From Firmicutes bacterium UBA2058 (GTDB taxonomy: Bacteria; Bacillota; Clostridia; Tissierellales; Sedimentibacteraceae): 44,143 nucleotides of DNA. Shown here one piece after another: positions 1 to 8,436 of this stretch. A program made the position numbers and the translations under genes. Numbering within the stretch: position 1 is the first letter of the stretch; the number at the start of each line of letters is the position of its first letter. The notes below the pieces were generated by a model. It saw only the letters and a list, made by a program, of their open reading frames with translations. It did not search any database and was not told where the DNA came from. Location of the stretch: the NCBI GenBank assembly GCA_002332905.1, contig DDAM01000069.1:1-44143 (forward strand), written 5' to 3'.

Positions 1-23
1 AAATACATCATACAAGAAATTAA

Positions 24-941
24 ATGACACGTTATATATTGAAGAGAATTTTATCAGCAATTATAACAATTTGGTTTATTATGACTCTTACCTTTATATT
101 GATGCACAGCATACCAGGTGATCCGTTTGCTTCTGAAAGGGCAAAGGATGAAAATATAAAAAAGGTTTTATATGCAAAGTATGGGTTTGATAAACCGAAA
201 ATTGTACAGTATTTTATTTATATGGGGAATTTTTTGAAAGGAGAATTTGGTGTATCATTTCAAAAGAAAGGTTATACCGCAGATGAGGTTATAAGTAAGG
301 GTTTTCCATATTCAGCTAAAATAGGTATAATTTCATCTATAATGGTTATAACGGTCGGTGTGACGGCTGGTATAATAGCCGCATTAAAGCATAATCGCTT
401 ATTTGACCGTTTCGCTATGGTATTTGCAACATTAGGAGCTACTGTGCCAAGCTTTGTTATAGCTACAGGATTTTTGTACATATTCAGTAAAATTCTAGGT
501 TGGGTACCATCGTATGGGGTCAGTAGCTGGAAAGGTTACATTGGGCCTGCTATAGCAATAGGAATGTTATCATTATCATATGTTACAAGACTTACTAGGT
601 CTTCGCTCCTTGAAGTATTGCAACAAGACTATATTAGAACGGCTAGAGCTAAAGGCTTGTCAGAGGGTGTAGTTATAGTTAAGCATGCTTTAAGAAACGC
701 CTTAATACCTATTGTTACTTTTATTGGACCTATGATTGCAGGAATACTTACTGGTTCATTAGTTGTTGAAAGAGTTTTTAGTATACCGGGAATTGGAGAA
801 CTGTTTACGACTAGTATAACAAGTAGAGATTACACACTGATTATGGGTATTACTGTATTCTTTGCAATATTCCTTGTAATATGCGTTTTAATAGTTGACA
901 TATTATATGTGATAATAGATCCACGTATAAAATTTGAATAG
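24..941 (+). CDS. oppB: Oligopeptide ABC transporter permease OppB
   Basis: Inner-membrane permease of a peptide importer, 305 aa, the normal length for OppB. Residues 1-30 form the first membrane segment (start MTRYILKRIL), followed by the extracytoplasmic loop typical of the family and five more hydrophobic segments. The coupling loop that contacts the ATPase subunits is visible at about residues 195-225 (DYIRTARAKGLSEGVV, then HALRNALIP). It is the first gene of an oppBCDF-A cluster and ends 11 bases before oppC. The promoter lies upstream of the window and the ribosome-binding site at the ATG is weak. The substrate is inferred to be oligopeptides; dipeptide or nickel importers of the same fold cannot be fully excluded. 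Confidence 0.95.
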   Translation: MTRYILKRILSAIITIWFIMTLTFILMHSIPGDPFASERAKDENIKKVLYAKYGFDKPKIVQYFIYMGNFLKGEFGVSFQKKGYTADEVISKGFPYSAKIGIISSIMVITVGVTAGIIAALKHNRLFDRFAMVFATLGATVPSFVIATGFLYIFSKILGWVPSYGVSSWKGYIGPAIAIGMLSLSYVTRLTRSSLLEVLQQDYIRTARAKGLSEGVVIVKHALRNALIPIVTFIGPMIAGILTGSLVVERVFSIPGIGELFTTSITSRDYTLIMGITVFFAIFLVICVLIVDILYVIIDPRIKFE

Positions 942-952
942 GAGTTATAACT

Positions 953-2191
953 ATGTGGGAAGAGTTAGATATTACTGAAAAAGATGCAGAAAAAGTTGAA
1001 AGACCAAGCCTTACATACTGGCAGGATGCATGGAGAAGATTAAGACAAAATAAAGTTGCGATTGTATCATTAGTGGTTATTATAATTATAACTTTAGCAG
1101 CAATATTCATACCATTATTTTGGCCAATAACGTATTCTGACCAAGTGCTTGATTTTTCTAATGTACCACCAAGCTTTAGAATTTATGATTTAAATGATGG
1201 TAACTACATATATGTAAACAATGAGTATAAGGTATTAGAAGTAACAAAAGATGGCGTACTATTAAGTATGGCAAATTTGGTGAAGGATGATAAGGAAAAT
1301 AGAAAGTACGAGTATACAGTTGATAACAATAATATTGTTGTAGATTATAGTCCTTATTATGAGGCGAATAAAAAATTTATTGAGTTAAGAAGAGAAGCAA
1401 GAAACAACTCGAAAATAAATATAGCACAAGCTGAAAAAGATTTAGAAAAGGTCCCTAGATGTATTACATATTCTAATGGAAATCAATTGACAGAGTCGTT
1501 TAAGGTAAGAAATAAAACATACATATTAGGAACAGACTCTTTAGGAAGAGATTTGTTCATACGTTTAATCTATGGTGCTAGAATTTCCTTGACTGTAGGT
1601 ATTGTTGCAGCAATTATGAATTTTGTTATAGGAGTTTTATATGGTGGAATTTCTGGATACTTTGGTGGAAGGCTTGACAATATAATGATGAGAATTGTTG
1701 ATACTATAAGTTCTATTCCAATGATGCTATACGTAATATTACTATCTGTAATTATAGGTAATGGTGGTATTGTTACAATAATTTTTGCAATTAGTTTAAC
1801 GTTTTGGGAAACTATGGCTAGACTTGTTCGTGGCCAGGTTCTTAGCTTAAAGGAACAAGAATTTGTACTAGCCGCTCAAACCTTAGGAGCATCAACTAAA
1901 AGAATCTTAGTTAGACATTTAATACCAAATATAATGGGACCGGTAATGGTTTCAATTACTATGCAAATACCACAAGCTATATTTACAGAAGCATTTTTAA
2001 GCTTTATAGGGTTAGGGGTATCAGCTCCAATGGCTTCTTGGGGTAAGTTGTGTAATGATGCTTTGTCATCGTTTCTGACATATCCATATCAACTTTTCTT
2101 TCCTGCTGTAGCAATTTCTGTAACTATACTTGCATTTAATTTGCTTGGTGATGGTCTAAGGGATGCATTAGACCCTAAACTTAGAAGGTAG
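953..2191 (+). CDS. oppC: Oligopeptide ABC transporter permease OppC with enlarged external loop
   Basis: Second permease, partner of OppB. At 412 aa it is about 100 residues longer than a typical OppC. The extra length is a hydrophilic stretch at about residues 60-185, between the first membrane segment and the conserved LGTDSLGRDLFIRLIYGARIS motif region (about residues 191-210), so it should face outwards. The coupling loop (EFVLAAQTLGAS, about residue 303) and the C-terminal GDGLRDALDPKLRR are standard. AGGAG lies just before the ATG. Similar insertions occur in some clostridial OppC proteins; a role in binding the substrate protein is only inference. Confidence 0.95.
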   Translation: MWEELDITEKDAEKVERPSLTYWQDAWRRLRQNKVAIVSLVVIIIITLAAIFIPLFWPITYSDQVLDFSNVPPSFRIYDLNDGNYIYVNNEYKVLEVTKDGVLLSMANLVKDDKENRKYEYTVDNNNIVVDYSPYYEANKKFIELRREARNNSKINIAQAEKDLEKVPRCITYSNGNQLTESFKVRNKTYILGTDSLGRDLFIRLIYGARISLTVGIVAAIMNFVIGVLYGGISGYFGGRLDNIMMRIVDTISSIPMMLYVILLSVIIGNGGIVTIIFAISLTFWETMARLVRGQVLSLKEQEFVLAAQTLGASTKRILVRHLIPNIMGPVMVSITMQIPQAIFTEAFLSFIGLGVSAPMASWGKLCNDALSSFLTYPYQLFFPAVAISVTILAFNLLGDGLRDALDPKLRR

Positions 2192-2208
2192 AAAGAGGTG
2201 AAGAAAAT

Positions 2209-3237
2209 ATGACTGAAAAATTATTAGAAGTGAAAGATTTAAAAACATCTTTTTTTACACATTTAGGAGAGGTAAAAGCTATAAGAGGTATAAGCTTTCA
2301 CATAGATAAATCGGAAGCAATAGGCATAGTTGGAGAAAGCGGTAGTGGTAAAAGTGTTACTTCACTTTCTATCATGGGATTATTGCAGCACCCAGGTAAA
2401 ATAGTTGGTGGAGAGATTTTCTTCAAAGGTGAAGATTTAGTAAAAAAATCTAACAAGGAAATGATGAATATTAGAGGAAATGAAATAGCAATGATATTTC
2501 AAGACCCAATGACTGCCCTTAACCCAGTATATACAATAGGTAATCAAATTGCTGAGGTTATACTAAAGCATCAGAAGCTATCAAAAAGAGATGCTTATGA
2601 AAAATCCATAGAAATGCTTAAGTTGGTTGGCATACCCGATCCGGAAAAAAGAACTAAAAATTATCCACATGAATTTAGCGGTGGTATGAGACAAAGAGCT
2701 ATGATTGCAATGGCTTTATCTTGTGAACCGGATTTATTGATAGCTGACGAGCCTACAACTGCTCTTGATGTTACAATACAGGCTCAAATATTGAGTCTTA
2801 TGAAGGAACTAAATAGTAAATTAAATACATCTACAATTCTTATAACTCATGACTTAGGTATTGTATCTGATGTTTGTTCAAGAATTATAGTTATGTATGG
2901 TGGATTAATTATGGAACAAGGAGACAAAAGGGATATTTTTTATTCCCCTCAGCATCCATATACTATGGGACTTTTAAAGTCTATTCCAAAAATAGATTCG
3001 GATCAAAAAATTAGGCTTGTACCTATAGCAGGAACACCTCCTGATTTATTAAAACCACCAACAGGATGTCCGTTCTATGCAAGATGTGATTATGCTATGC
3101 GAATATGTGCTAAAGAGCAACCCCCATATTTTTCTGATACTGATGGACATCAAACAATGTGTTGGTTATTACATAAGGATGCACCTGAAAATGCAGCATA
3201 TGAAAGTCAGAAAGGGGGAGTAAGAGGTAATGTCTAG
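2209..3237 (+). CDS. oppD: Oligopeptide ABC transporter ATPase OppD
   Basis: ATP-binding subunit, 342 aa. Walker A is GESGSGKS (about residues 42-49), the Q-loop is FQDPMTALNP, the signature is FSGGMRQR, Walker B is LLIADEP followed by TTALD, and the switch histidine is in ITHDLG. The C-terminal oligopeptide extension carries the Cys-rich motif GCPFYARCDYAMRIC seen in OppD/DppD, which in some members binds an iron-sulfur cluster. A GAAAGAGGTG ribosome-binding site precedes the ATG. Its 3' end overlaps oppF by 8 bases, so translation is probably coupled. Confidence 0.96.
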   Translation: MTEKLLEVKDLKTSFFTHLGEVKAIRGISFHIDKSEAIGIVGESGSGKSVTSLSIMGLLQHPGKIVGGEIFFKGEDLVKKSNKEMMNIRGNEIAMIFQDPMTALNPVYTIGNQIAEVILKHQKLSKRDAYEKSIEMLKLVGIPDPEKRTKNYPHEFSGGMRQRAMIAMALSCEPDLLIADEPTTALDVTIQAQILSLMKELNSKLNTSTILITHDLGIVSDVCSRIIVMYGGLIMEQGDKRDIFYSPQHPYTMGLLKSIPKIDSDQKIRLVPIAGTPPDLLKPPTGCPFYARCDYAMRICAKEQPPYFSDTDGHQTMCWLLHKDAPENAAYESQKGGVRGNV

Positions 3238-4207
3238 TATTGAAAAATTAGTAGAAGTAAAAGGATTAAAAAAATATTTTATAAAGAAAACTGGAATTAT
3301 TAAAAGTAAGGTAGAGTATATAAAAGCAGTTGATGATGTATCATTTTACATAAAAAAGGGTGAAACATTGGGTCTTGTGGGAGAATCAGGCTGTGGTAAA
3401 TCGACTACTGGCAGAACTATTATAAGACTATATGACTCTACTGCCGGTGAGATATTGTATGATGGAAAAAATATTGCCGGTCTAAACAAAAAAGAGTTAA
3501 TGCCTTATAGAAAGAAAATGCAGATGATATTTCAAGACCCTTATGCATCGCTAAATTCAAGAATGACTGTTGCTGATATTATTGGTGAGTCACTTGATAT
3601 ACATAAGATAGCAACAGGCAAACAAAGACAAGAAATAATATATGATTTATTGGCAAGAGTAGGTCTTGGCAAAGACCATGCTAGTAGATATCCACATGAA
3701 TTTAGTGGCGGACAACGTCAACGTATAGGTATTGCAAGAGCACTTGCGGTTAAACCTGAATTTATTATATGCGATGAACCTATATCAGCTCTTGATGTAT
3801 CTATACAGGCTCAAGTTGTTAATATGCTTGACGATTTACAAAGTGAATTAGGATTAACATATTTATTTATTGCTCATGATTTATCAATGGTAAAACATAT
3901 TTCTAATAGAGTTGGAGTTATGTATCTTGGTAGTTTAGCGGAAGTAGCTAGTAGTGCTGAACTATACAAAAATCCAGTTCATCCATATACACAAGCATTA
4001 TTATCTTCAATACCTATACCAGATCCTGATAAATCTGAAGAGATAAATAGAATTGTTCTTGAAGGAGATGTACCTAGTCCGCTTAATCCACCTTCAGGAT
4101 GTAAGTTTAGAACAAGGTGCAAATATGCTATGAACAAATGTGCAGAGGATAATCCAACATTAAAAGAAGTAAGTAAAGAGCATTTTGTAGTATGTCATTT
4201 AGTTTAA
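3230..4207 (+). CDS. oppF: Oligopeptide ABC transporter ATPase OppF
   Basis: Second ATP-binding subunit, 325 aa, forming the heterodimeric motor with OppD. Walker A is GESGCGKST, the signature is FSGGQRQRIGIARAL, Walker B is FIICDEP followed by ISALD, and the switch histidine is in IAHDLS. The C-terminal motif GCKFRTRCKYAMNKC is the OppF version of the family's Cys cluster. The start codon lies inside the end of oppD, behind a GGGGGAG site in that gene. About 95 bases with an imperfect hairpin separate it from oppA. Confidence 0.96.
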   Translation: MSSIEKLVEVKGLKKYFIKKTGIIKSKVEYIKAVDDVSFYIKKGETLGLVGESGCGKSTTGRTIIRLYDSTAGEILYDGKNIAGLNKKELMPYRKKMQMIFQDPYASLNSRMTVADIIGESLDIHKIATGKQRQEIIYDLLARVGLGKDHASRYPHEFSGGQRQRIGIARALAVKPEFIICDEPISALDVSIQAQVVNMLDDLQSELGLTYLFIAHDLSMVKHISNRVGVMYLGSLAEVASSAELYKNPVHPYTQALLSSIPIPDPDKSEEINRIVLEGDVPSPLNPPSGCKFRTRCKYAMNKCAEDNPTLKEVSKEHFVVCHLV

Positions 4208-4220
4208 ATAATAATATATT

Positions 4221-4258
4221 AAGCCTTAGCTTTGTTATGAATATAAAAGGCTAAAGCC
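4221..4258 (+). promoter_or_regulatory. Imperfect hairpin between oppF and oppA
   Basis: AAGCCTTAGCTTT at 4221-4233 can fold back, with two small bulges, on AAAGGCTAAAGCC at 4246-4258. There is no long T-run, so it is not a strong terminator. A stem here could protect the oppF 3' end or help produce excess substrate-binding protein over the membrane complex, as in other importer operons; this is inference. Confidence 0.35.
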
Positions 4259-4302
4259 AATTATATATAAAACAAAATAAGTAAAAAAATGGGAGGATTT
4301 AT

Positions 4303-5970
4303 ATGAAAAAGATTTTGACAATAATTATGGTACTTGCTATGATTTTAGCGTTACCAGCTGGTTGCGAGAAAAAAATGAGTACAGAATATTTGGTATGGAA
4401 TATAGGTGCAGATCCAAAGACTTTTGACCCAGGACTTAATAACGCTAATGACGGTGGTCACATTATTCAAAACCTTTTTGAAGGTTTAATGCAGGAAACT
4501 AAAAAAGGTTTACAAACTGCACAAGCTAAGAGTTATAATATATCTGATGACGGTTTAGTATATACATTTAAATTAAGAGATGATATAAAATGGTCAGATG
4601 GTAAACCGGTAACAGCAAAAGATTTTGAATACTCTTGGAAGAGAGTTTGCGATCCAGCAACTGCTTCTGAATATTCATTTATCATGACCCCTTATTTAAA
4701 AGGTGCAGAAGATTTCCTTAATGGAAAAGGTTCAATAGATGATATAGGAGTAAAAGCAATTGACGATAAAACCTTAGAAGTTACACTCAATTTTCCTTGT
4801 TCTTATTTTTTAAATTTACTAACATTCTATACTTATATGCCAGTTAGAGAAGATGCAGTTGCAAATGGTGAAGGTTGGGAGAAAAACCCTGCTACATGTA
4901 TTAGCAATGGTCCATTTGTTTTAGAAGAATATCAAATAGGCTCACACTTAAAGATGAAAAAGAATGAAAACTATTACGATGCCAAAAATGTTAGACTTGC
5001 AGGTATTAGAGGTGAAATGGTAGTTGAAGAAACAACATCGCTTAATGCATATAAAGCTGGTGATATTCAAGTTATTGACAAGATACCGCCAGATGAAATT
5101 CCTAATTTGTTAGCTTCAGATCCTAACTTTATTACAAAACCTCAAGTAGGTACTTATTATGCAGTATTTAACTGTGACGTTGAACCTACAAATGATTTAA
5201 GAGTTAGAAAAGCTTTAACACTAGCAATTGATAGAAAGAAATTATGTGAACAAGTTACTAAAGGTGGAGAAATACCGGCAGCAGGTTTTATTCCTCCAAA
5301 CCTATCTTACTCTGATGGAACATCATGTAGGACACTTGATAAAGAGGGCAATACAACTATAGAATTTGGCATAGATCCAAACAAAGCACAAGTTGAAGAA
5401 GCTAAGAAATTATTATCAGATGCTGGATATCCGGATGGCAAAGGTTTTCCAACGTTGACATACATATACAATGAAGGTGAGAGACATCAAAAGGTAGCTG
5501 AAGCATTACAAGAAATGTGGAAAACTAATTTGAACATAAATATAGAACTACAGGTTGAAGAGTGGGCAATATTCGATGGAACAAGAAAAACTGGTAATTT
5601 TACTTTGGCTAGAGGTGGGTGGTTAGGAGATTATGCAGCACCTATGACTATGTTAGATTTATTCACATCTTATTCTGGTAATAATGATTCTCAATGGAGA
5701 TGGAATGAACAATCGATTGCTCCTCATGACAAGACTTTAAATCCAGAAAACAAAGAATTTGACGAAGCGATTAAAAAAGCTATGATAAGTAAAGGTAAAG
5801 AACAAGACGAGGCTTACAAAAAAGCTGAACAGATAATGATGGACCAACAAATTATAATGCCAATATTCAACTACACATTCTTGCTTTTAGTAGACAGTGC
5901 TAAAGTAGAAGGTGTTGAGATGACTTTAATGGGTCAATGGGTATTTAAAAACGCTGAAATGATTCAGTAA
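4303..5970 (+). CDS. oppA: Oligopeptide-binding lipoprotein OppA (SBP family 5)
   Basis: Extracellular substrate-binding protein of the importer, 555 aa. A basic, hydrophobic signal peptide (MKKILTIIMVLAMILALPAGC) ends in Cys21, the probable lipid-anchored residue; Pro at -3 makes the lipobox slightly unusual. The family-5 signature region is present (WNIGADPKTFDPG, then YTFKLRDDIKWSDGKPVTAKDF around residues 88-107). The central part ALTLAIDRKKLCEQV and the end are typical of OppA. A GGGAGG site precedes the ATG. The position at the end of the cluster is common in Firmicutes. An intrinsic terminator follows directly. Confidence 0.94.
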   Translation: MKKILTIIMVLAMILALPAGCEKKMSTEYLVWNIGADPKTFDPGLNNANDGGHIIQNLFEGLMQETKKGLQTAQAKSYNISDDGLVYTFKLRDDIKWSDGKPVTAKDFEYSWKRVCDPATASEYSFIMTPYLKGAEDFLNGKGSIDDIGVKAIDDKTLEVTLNFPCSYFLNLLTFYTYMPVREDAVANGEGWEKNPATCISNGPFVLEEYQIGSHLKMKKNENYYDAKNVRLAGIRGEMVVEETTSLNAYKAGDIQVIDKIPPDEIPNLLASDPNFITKPQVGTYYAVFNCDVEPTNDLRVRKALTLAIDRKKLCEQVTKGGEIPAAGFIPPNLSYSDGTSCRTLDKEGNTTIEFGIDPNKAQVEEAKKLLSDAGYPDGKGFPTLTYIYNEGERHQKVAEALQEMWKTNLNINIELQVEEWAIFDGTRKTGNFTLARGGWLGDYAAPMTMLDLFTSYSGNNDSQWRWNEQSIAPHDKTLNPENKEFDEAIKKAMISKGKEQDEAYKKAEQIMMDQQIIMPIFNYTFLLLVDSAKVEGVEMTLMGQWVFKNAEMIQ

Positions 5971-5983
5971 TTTATTTAAAGAT

Positions 5984-6019
5984 AAAAGGGCTATTAAACT
6001 GTAGTCCTTTTATTTTTTT
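5984..6019 (+). terminator. Intrinsic terminator after oppA
   Basis: AAAAGGGCTA pairs with TAGTCCTTTT (one G-T pair) around an 8-base loop and is followed by TATTTTTTT. It closes the opp cluster. Confidence 0.85.
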
Positions 6020-6034
6020 AGCATGGGTGAGCTC

Positions 6035-6063
6035 TTGACATTTTTATTGATAAATTATAGTAT
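6035..6063 (+). promoter_or_regulatory. Sigma-A type promoter for the GAF/fRMsr gene
   Basis: TTGACA at 6035-6040 and TAGTAT at 6058-6063 are separated by 17 bases, about 50 bases before the start codon at 6114. Confidence 0.7.
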
Positions 6064-6113
6064 TATAAATAATTAGTTTATTATTTATATCAATAGCAAA
6101 GAGGTATAAGATT

Positions 6114-6617
6114 ATGATAAAAATAGAACATTTGAATTTTGAAAGTAAGTCTAAATTATATAGTTACTTAAATTTAAAAATTACAGGTCTTGTATGTGAG
6201 AAAAACGATTGGTTGGCTAGTTTAGCTAATATTTCAGCAACACTATGGATATTGCTAAAAGATATCAATTGGGTTGGTTTTTATTTATATAAGAACGAAG
6301 AATTAATATTAGGACCTTTTCAAGGGAAACCAGCATGTACAAACATCGCTATAGGTAAAGGCGTTTGTGGTACTGCTGCAAGCAAATTAGAAACGCAATT
6401 AGTTAAAAATGTTCATGAATTTGAAGGTCATATCGCATGTGATAGTGATTCTAAATCAGAGATAGTTTTACCAATAGTAAAAGAAAATAAACTTATAGGA
6501 GTTTTAGATATAGATAGTCCGATATATAATAGATTTGATGAAGAAGATAAATTGGGACTAGAAAAACTAGTTGAAATTTTGACAAGATATGTTATATTTC
6601 CAAACAAATTTGTTTAA
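6114..6617 (+). CDS. msrC: GAF-domain free methionine-(R)-sulfoxide reductase (fRMsr)
   Basis: A single GAF domain of 167 aa, the usual length for fRMsr, which reduces free L-methionine-R-sulfoxide in the cytoplasm. The family core WVGFYLY, LGPFQGKPAC, GKGVCGTAA, HIACDSDSKSEIVLP and GVLDIDSP is complete. The three cysteines that form the redox relay are all present (PACTNI, GVCG, IACD). AAAGAGGTAT precedes the ATG. It has its own promoter and is followed by an independently promoted ridA. The role fits oxidative-damage repair; the wider GAF sensor family is unlikely given the cysteine pattern. Confidence 0.9.
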   Translation: MIKIEHLNFESKSKLYSYLNLKITGLVCEKNDWLASLANISATLWILLKDINWVGFYLYKNEELILGPFQGKPACTNIAIGKGVCGTAASKLETQLVKNVHEFEGHIACDSDSKSEIVLPIVKENKLIGVLDIDSPIYNRFDEEDKLGLEKLVEILTRYVIFPNKFV

Positions 6618-6643
6618 ATTTGTTTATAGTTTTATTTATAAAC

Positions 6644-6672
6644 TTGAAAGTATTTTATTTATCCTATATAAT
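6644..6672 (+). promoter_or_regulatory. Promoter for ridA
   Basis: TTGAAA at 6644-6649 and TATAAT at 6667-6672 with a 17-base spacer lie just upstream of the RidA ribosome-binding site at 6694-6699. Confidence 0.7.
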
Positions 6673-6705
6673 AGGAATGAAAAATATAAAAAAAGAGGTG
6701 TTAAC

Positions 6706-7089
6706 ATGAGCAATCAAATGATAAATACAAATAATGCTCCTAAAGCAATAGGACCATATTCACAAGCAGTAAGAACAGGGGATTTATTATACATATCTGG
6801 GCAAATACCTGTTAACCCAGCTACAGGAGAAGTAGTAGAAAATTGCTTTAAAAAACAAACTGAGCAATCTATGAAAAATATATTAGCTATATTAAATGAA
6901 GCTGGGCTTGACTTAACAAATGTAGTCAAAACAAACTTGTTTATAACAGACATGAGTAAATTTTCTGAAGTAAATGAAGTATATTCTACTTTCTTTACAG
7001 ATTATTTTCCAGCTAGAGCATGCGTGCAAGTAAGCGCTTTGCCAAAAAATGTATTAGTTGAAATAGAGGCAGTTGCTAGCTTTATGTAG
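6706..7089 (+). CDS. ridA: RidA family enamine/imine deaminase
   Basis: 127-aa RidA (YjgF/YER057c/UK114) protein, which hydrolyses reactive 2-aminoacrylate-type enamines released by PLP enzymes. The start MSNQMINTNNAPKAIGPYSQ is chosen at 6706, behind AAAGAGGTG; an in-frame reading from further upstream would run through the promoter. Family motifs are AIGPYSQAV, YISGQIP, and FPARACVQVSALPKNVLVEIEAVA, which includes the conserved Arg and the C-terminal Glu of the active site. It is monocistronic or loosely linked to folD downstream, with a hairpin between. Confidence 0.95.
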   Translation: MSNQMINTNNAPKAIGPYSQAVRTGDLLYISGQIPVNPATGEVVENCFKKQTEQSMKNILAILNEAGLDLTNVVKTNLFITDMSKFSEVNEVYSTFFTDYFPARACVQVSALPKNVLVEIEAVASFM

Positions 7090-7105
7090 TAAATTTTAAG
7101 AAGAT

Positions 7106-7129
7106 AGGATTAGCACTTGAGCTAATCCT
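7106..7129 (+). terminator. Hairpin between ridA and folD
   Basis: AGGATTAGC and GCTAATCCT form a perfect 9-bp stem with a 6-base loop, followed only by TTATAT. It is a weak intrinsic terminator or partial attenuator, since no clear folD promoter lies between it and the folD start. Confidence 0.6.
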
Positions 7130-7152
7130 TTATATGAATTTGGAGGAAAATA

Positions 7153-8004
7153 ATGGGTGAATTGATAAAAGGCAAGCCAGTTGCTGATAAAATTACTGAA
7201 GATGTTAAGCTAGAAGTTGAAGAATTAAATAAAAAGGGTATTTATCCTAAGTTGCAAATTATAAGAGTTGGTGAAAGAGAAGATGATATATCCTACGAGA
7301 GAGGTGCTCTAAAAAGAATGTCAACATGTGGTATATTGACTGATGTTAAAACGTTACCAGCGGATATATGTCAAGATGATTTTATTAAGGAAGTTAAGAA
7401 GTCTAATGAAGATGTGTCTGTACATGGAATATTAATTTTTAGACCGCTACCAAAACAAATTGATGAGAGCATTGTTAAGTATATAATAGATCCTAAAAAA
7501 GATATGGATTGTTTTAATCCTGTAAACGTTGCAAAGGTTACAGAAGGAGATAAAACTGGATATGCACCTTGTACCCCTTCAGCGGTAATGGAAATTTTAA
7601 AATTTTATAATGTTGATTTAACTGGAAAAAACGTTGTAGTATTAGGTCGTTCTATGGTTGTTGGAAAACCTCAAGCTCTACTTCTTTTACAAGAAAATGC
7701 TACTGTTACAATATGCCATTCAAAGACAAAAGAAATTGCTAAAATCGCATCAGCAGCAGATATTGTTATAGCTGCTATAGGAAAGGCAAAAATGGTTGGT
7801 AAAGAATTTGTTAAAGACGGCGCAGTAGTTATAGATGTTGGTATAAATGTAGATGAAGATGGAAATTTATGTGGTGATGTTAAGACTGATGAATGTTTAG
7901 AGGTCGCAAGTCTTATAACACCAGTACCAGGTGGGGTTGGTTCTGTTACTACATCGGTGCTTGCTAAGCATGTTGTTAAAGCTTGTAAAAGTGCTATAAT
8001 ATAA
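7153..8004 (+). CDS. folD: FolD-family methylenetetrahydrofolate dehydrogenase (atypical active site)
   Basis: 283-aa protein of the bifunctional 5,10-methylene-THF dehydrogenase/cyclohydrolase family. The NADP-binding half is standard (VVVLGRSMVVGKPQALLLL around residues 171-190 and TPVPGGVGSVTTSVLAKH near the end), as is KDMDCFNPVN. The catalytic half differs: the usual YxxxK reads Y48-E-R-G-A52-L-K54, so the general-base lysine position is Ala, and the glutamine of ILVQLPLP is Phe96 in ILIFRPLP. In E. coli FolD these positions (Lys56, Gln98) matter for cyclohydrolase activity. Dehydrogenase function is likely; cyclohydrolase activity is uncertain. GGAGG precedes the ATG. Confidence 0.92.
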   Translation: MGELIKGKPVADKITEDVKLEVEELNKKGIYPKLQIIRVGEREDDISYERGALKRMSTCGILTDVKTLPADICQDDFIKEVKKSNEDVSVHGILIFRPLPKQIDESIVKYIIDPKKDMDCFNPVNVAKVTEGDKTGYAPCTPSAVMEILKFYNVDLTGKNVVVLGRSMVVGKPQALLLLQENATVTICHSKTKEIAKIASAADIVIAAIGKAKMVGKEFVKDGAVVIDVGINVDEDGNLCGDVKTDECLEVASLITPVPGGVGSVTTSVLAKHVVKACKSAII

Positions 8005-8035
8005 AATATATAGAAACGGAGACTTTATAGACTTT

Positions 8036-8365
8036 ATGCCTAAAATTATATTTAAGGGATTTAGCGAAAGTGTTGTTGAAAAAATAAGCAGTAGCTTACC
8101 GCATAATTTATCTGTTATAACTAACATACAGGAAGATTGGTTTACTCTAGAATATGTACCAGTTAAGTATTATTCAAAGGGAAAAGAAACAAAAGGATAT
8201 CCAGTAGTTAATATATACTGGTTTGACAGAGGTCTTGAACTTCAGGATAAGATGGCTTTGGAAATAACTAAAGCTGTTCAAAATGAAGGATATGATATGG
8301 TTGATGTAATTTTTAACGTTTATGAAAGACGAAATTACTATGAAAATGGTGAGCATTTTTATTAA
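8036..8365 (+). CDS. DUF1904 family protein (tautomerase-like fold)
   Basis: Small 109-aa cytoplasmic protein. It begins with MP, keeping a Pro after the initiator Met as in the tautomerase/MIF superfamily, and shows the DUF1904 pattern: DWFTLEYVPV, VNIYWFDRG, QDKMALEITKAVQ and a C-terminal YYENGEHFY. The reaction is unknown; an N-terminal-proline tautomerase-like chemistry is an inference from the fold. It starts 31 bases after folD, so the two may be co-transcribed, and it ends at a strong bidirectional terminator. Confidence 0.75.
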   Translation: MPKIIFKGFSESVVEKISSSLPHNLSVITNIQEDWFTLEYVPVKYYSKGKETKGYPVVNIYWFDRGLELQDKMALEITKAVQNEGYDMVDVIFNVYERRNYYENGEHFY

Positions 8366-8372
8366 CTACAAT

Positions 8373-8420
8373 AAAAAAAACCGAGTTTTCTTTTGGGGGG
8401 AAGATTAAACTCGGTTTTTT
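8373..8420 (+). terminator. Bidirectional intrinsic terminator
   Basis: AAAAAAAA-CCGAGTT pairs with AACTCGG-TTTTTT around a 20-base loop containing GGGGGG. A/T tracts on both sides let it serve the DUF1904 gene and, on the minus strand, the convergent reverse rubrerythrin. Confidence 0.85.
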
Positions 8421-8436
8421 ATTTATGTTAATTTAT

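Noticed and set aside
6589..6705. N-terminal extension of RidA
   Set aside because: The in-frame extension overlaps the previous gene and runs through a promoter; the start behind AAAGAGGTG gives the family-standard N terminus.
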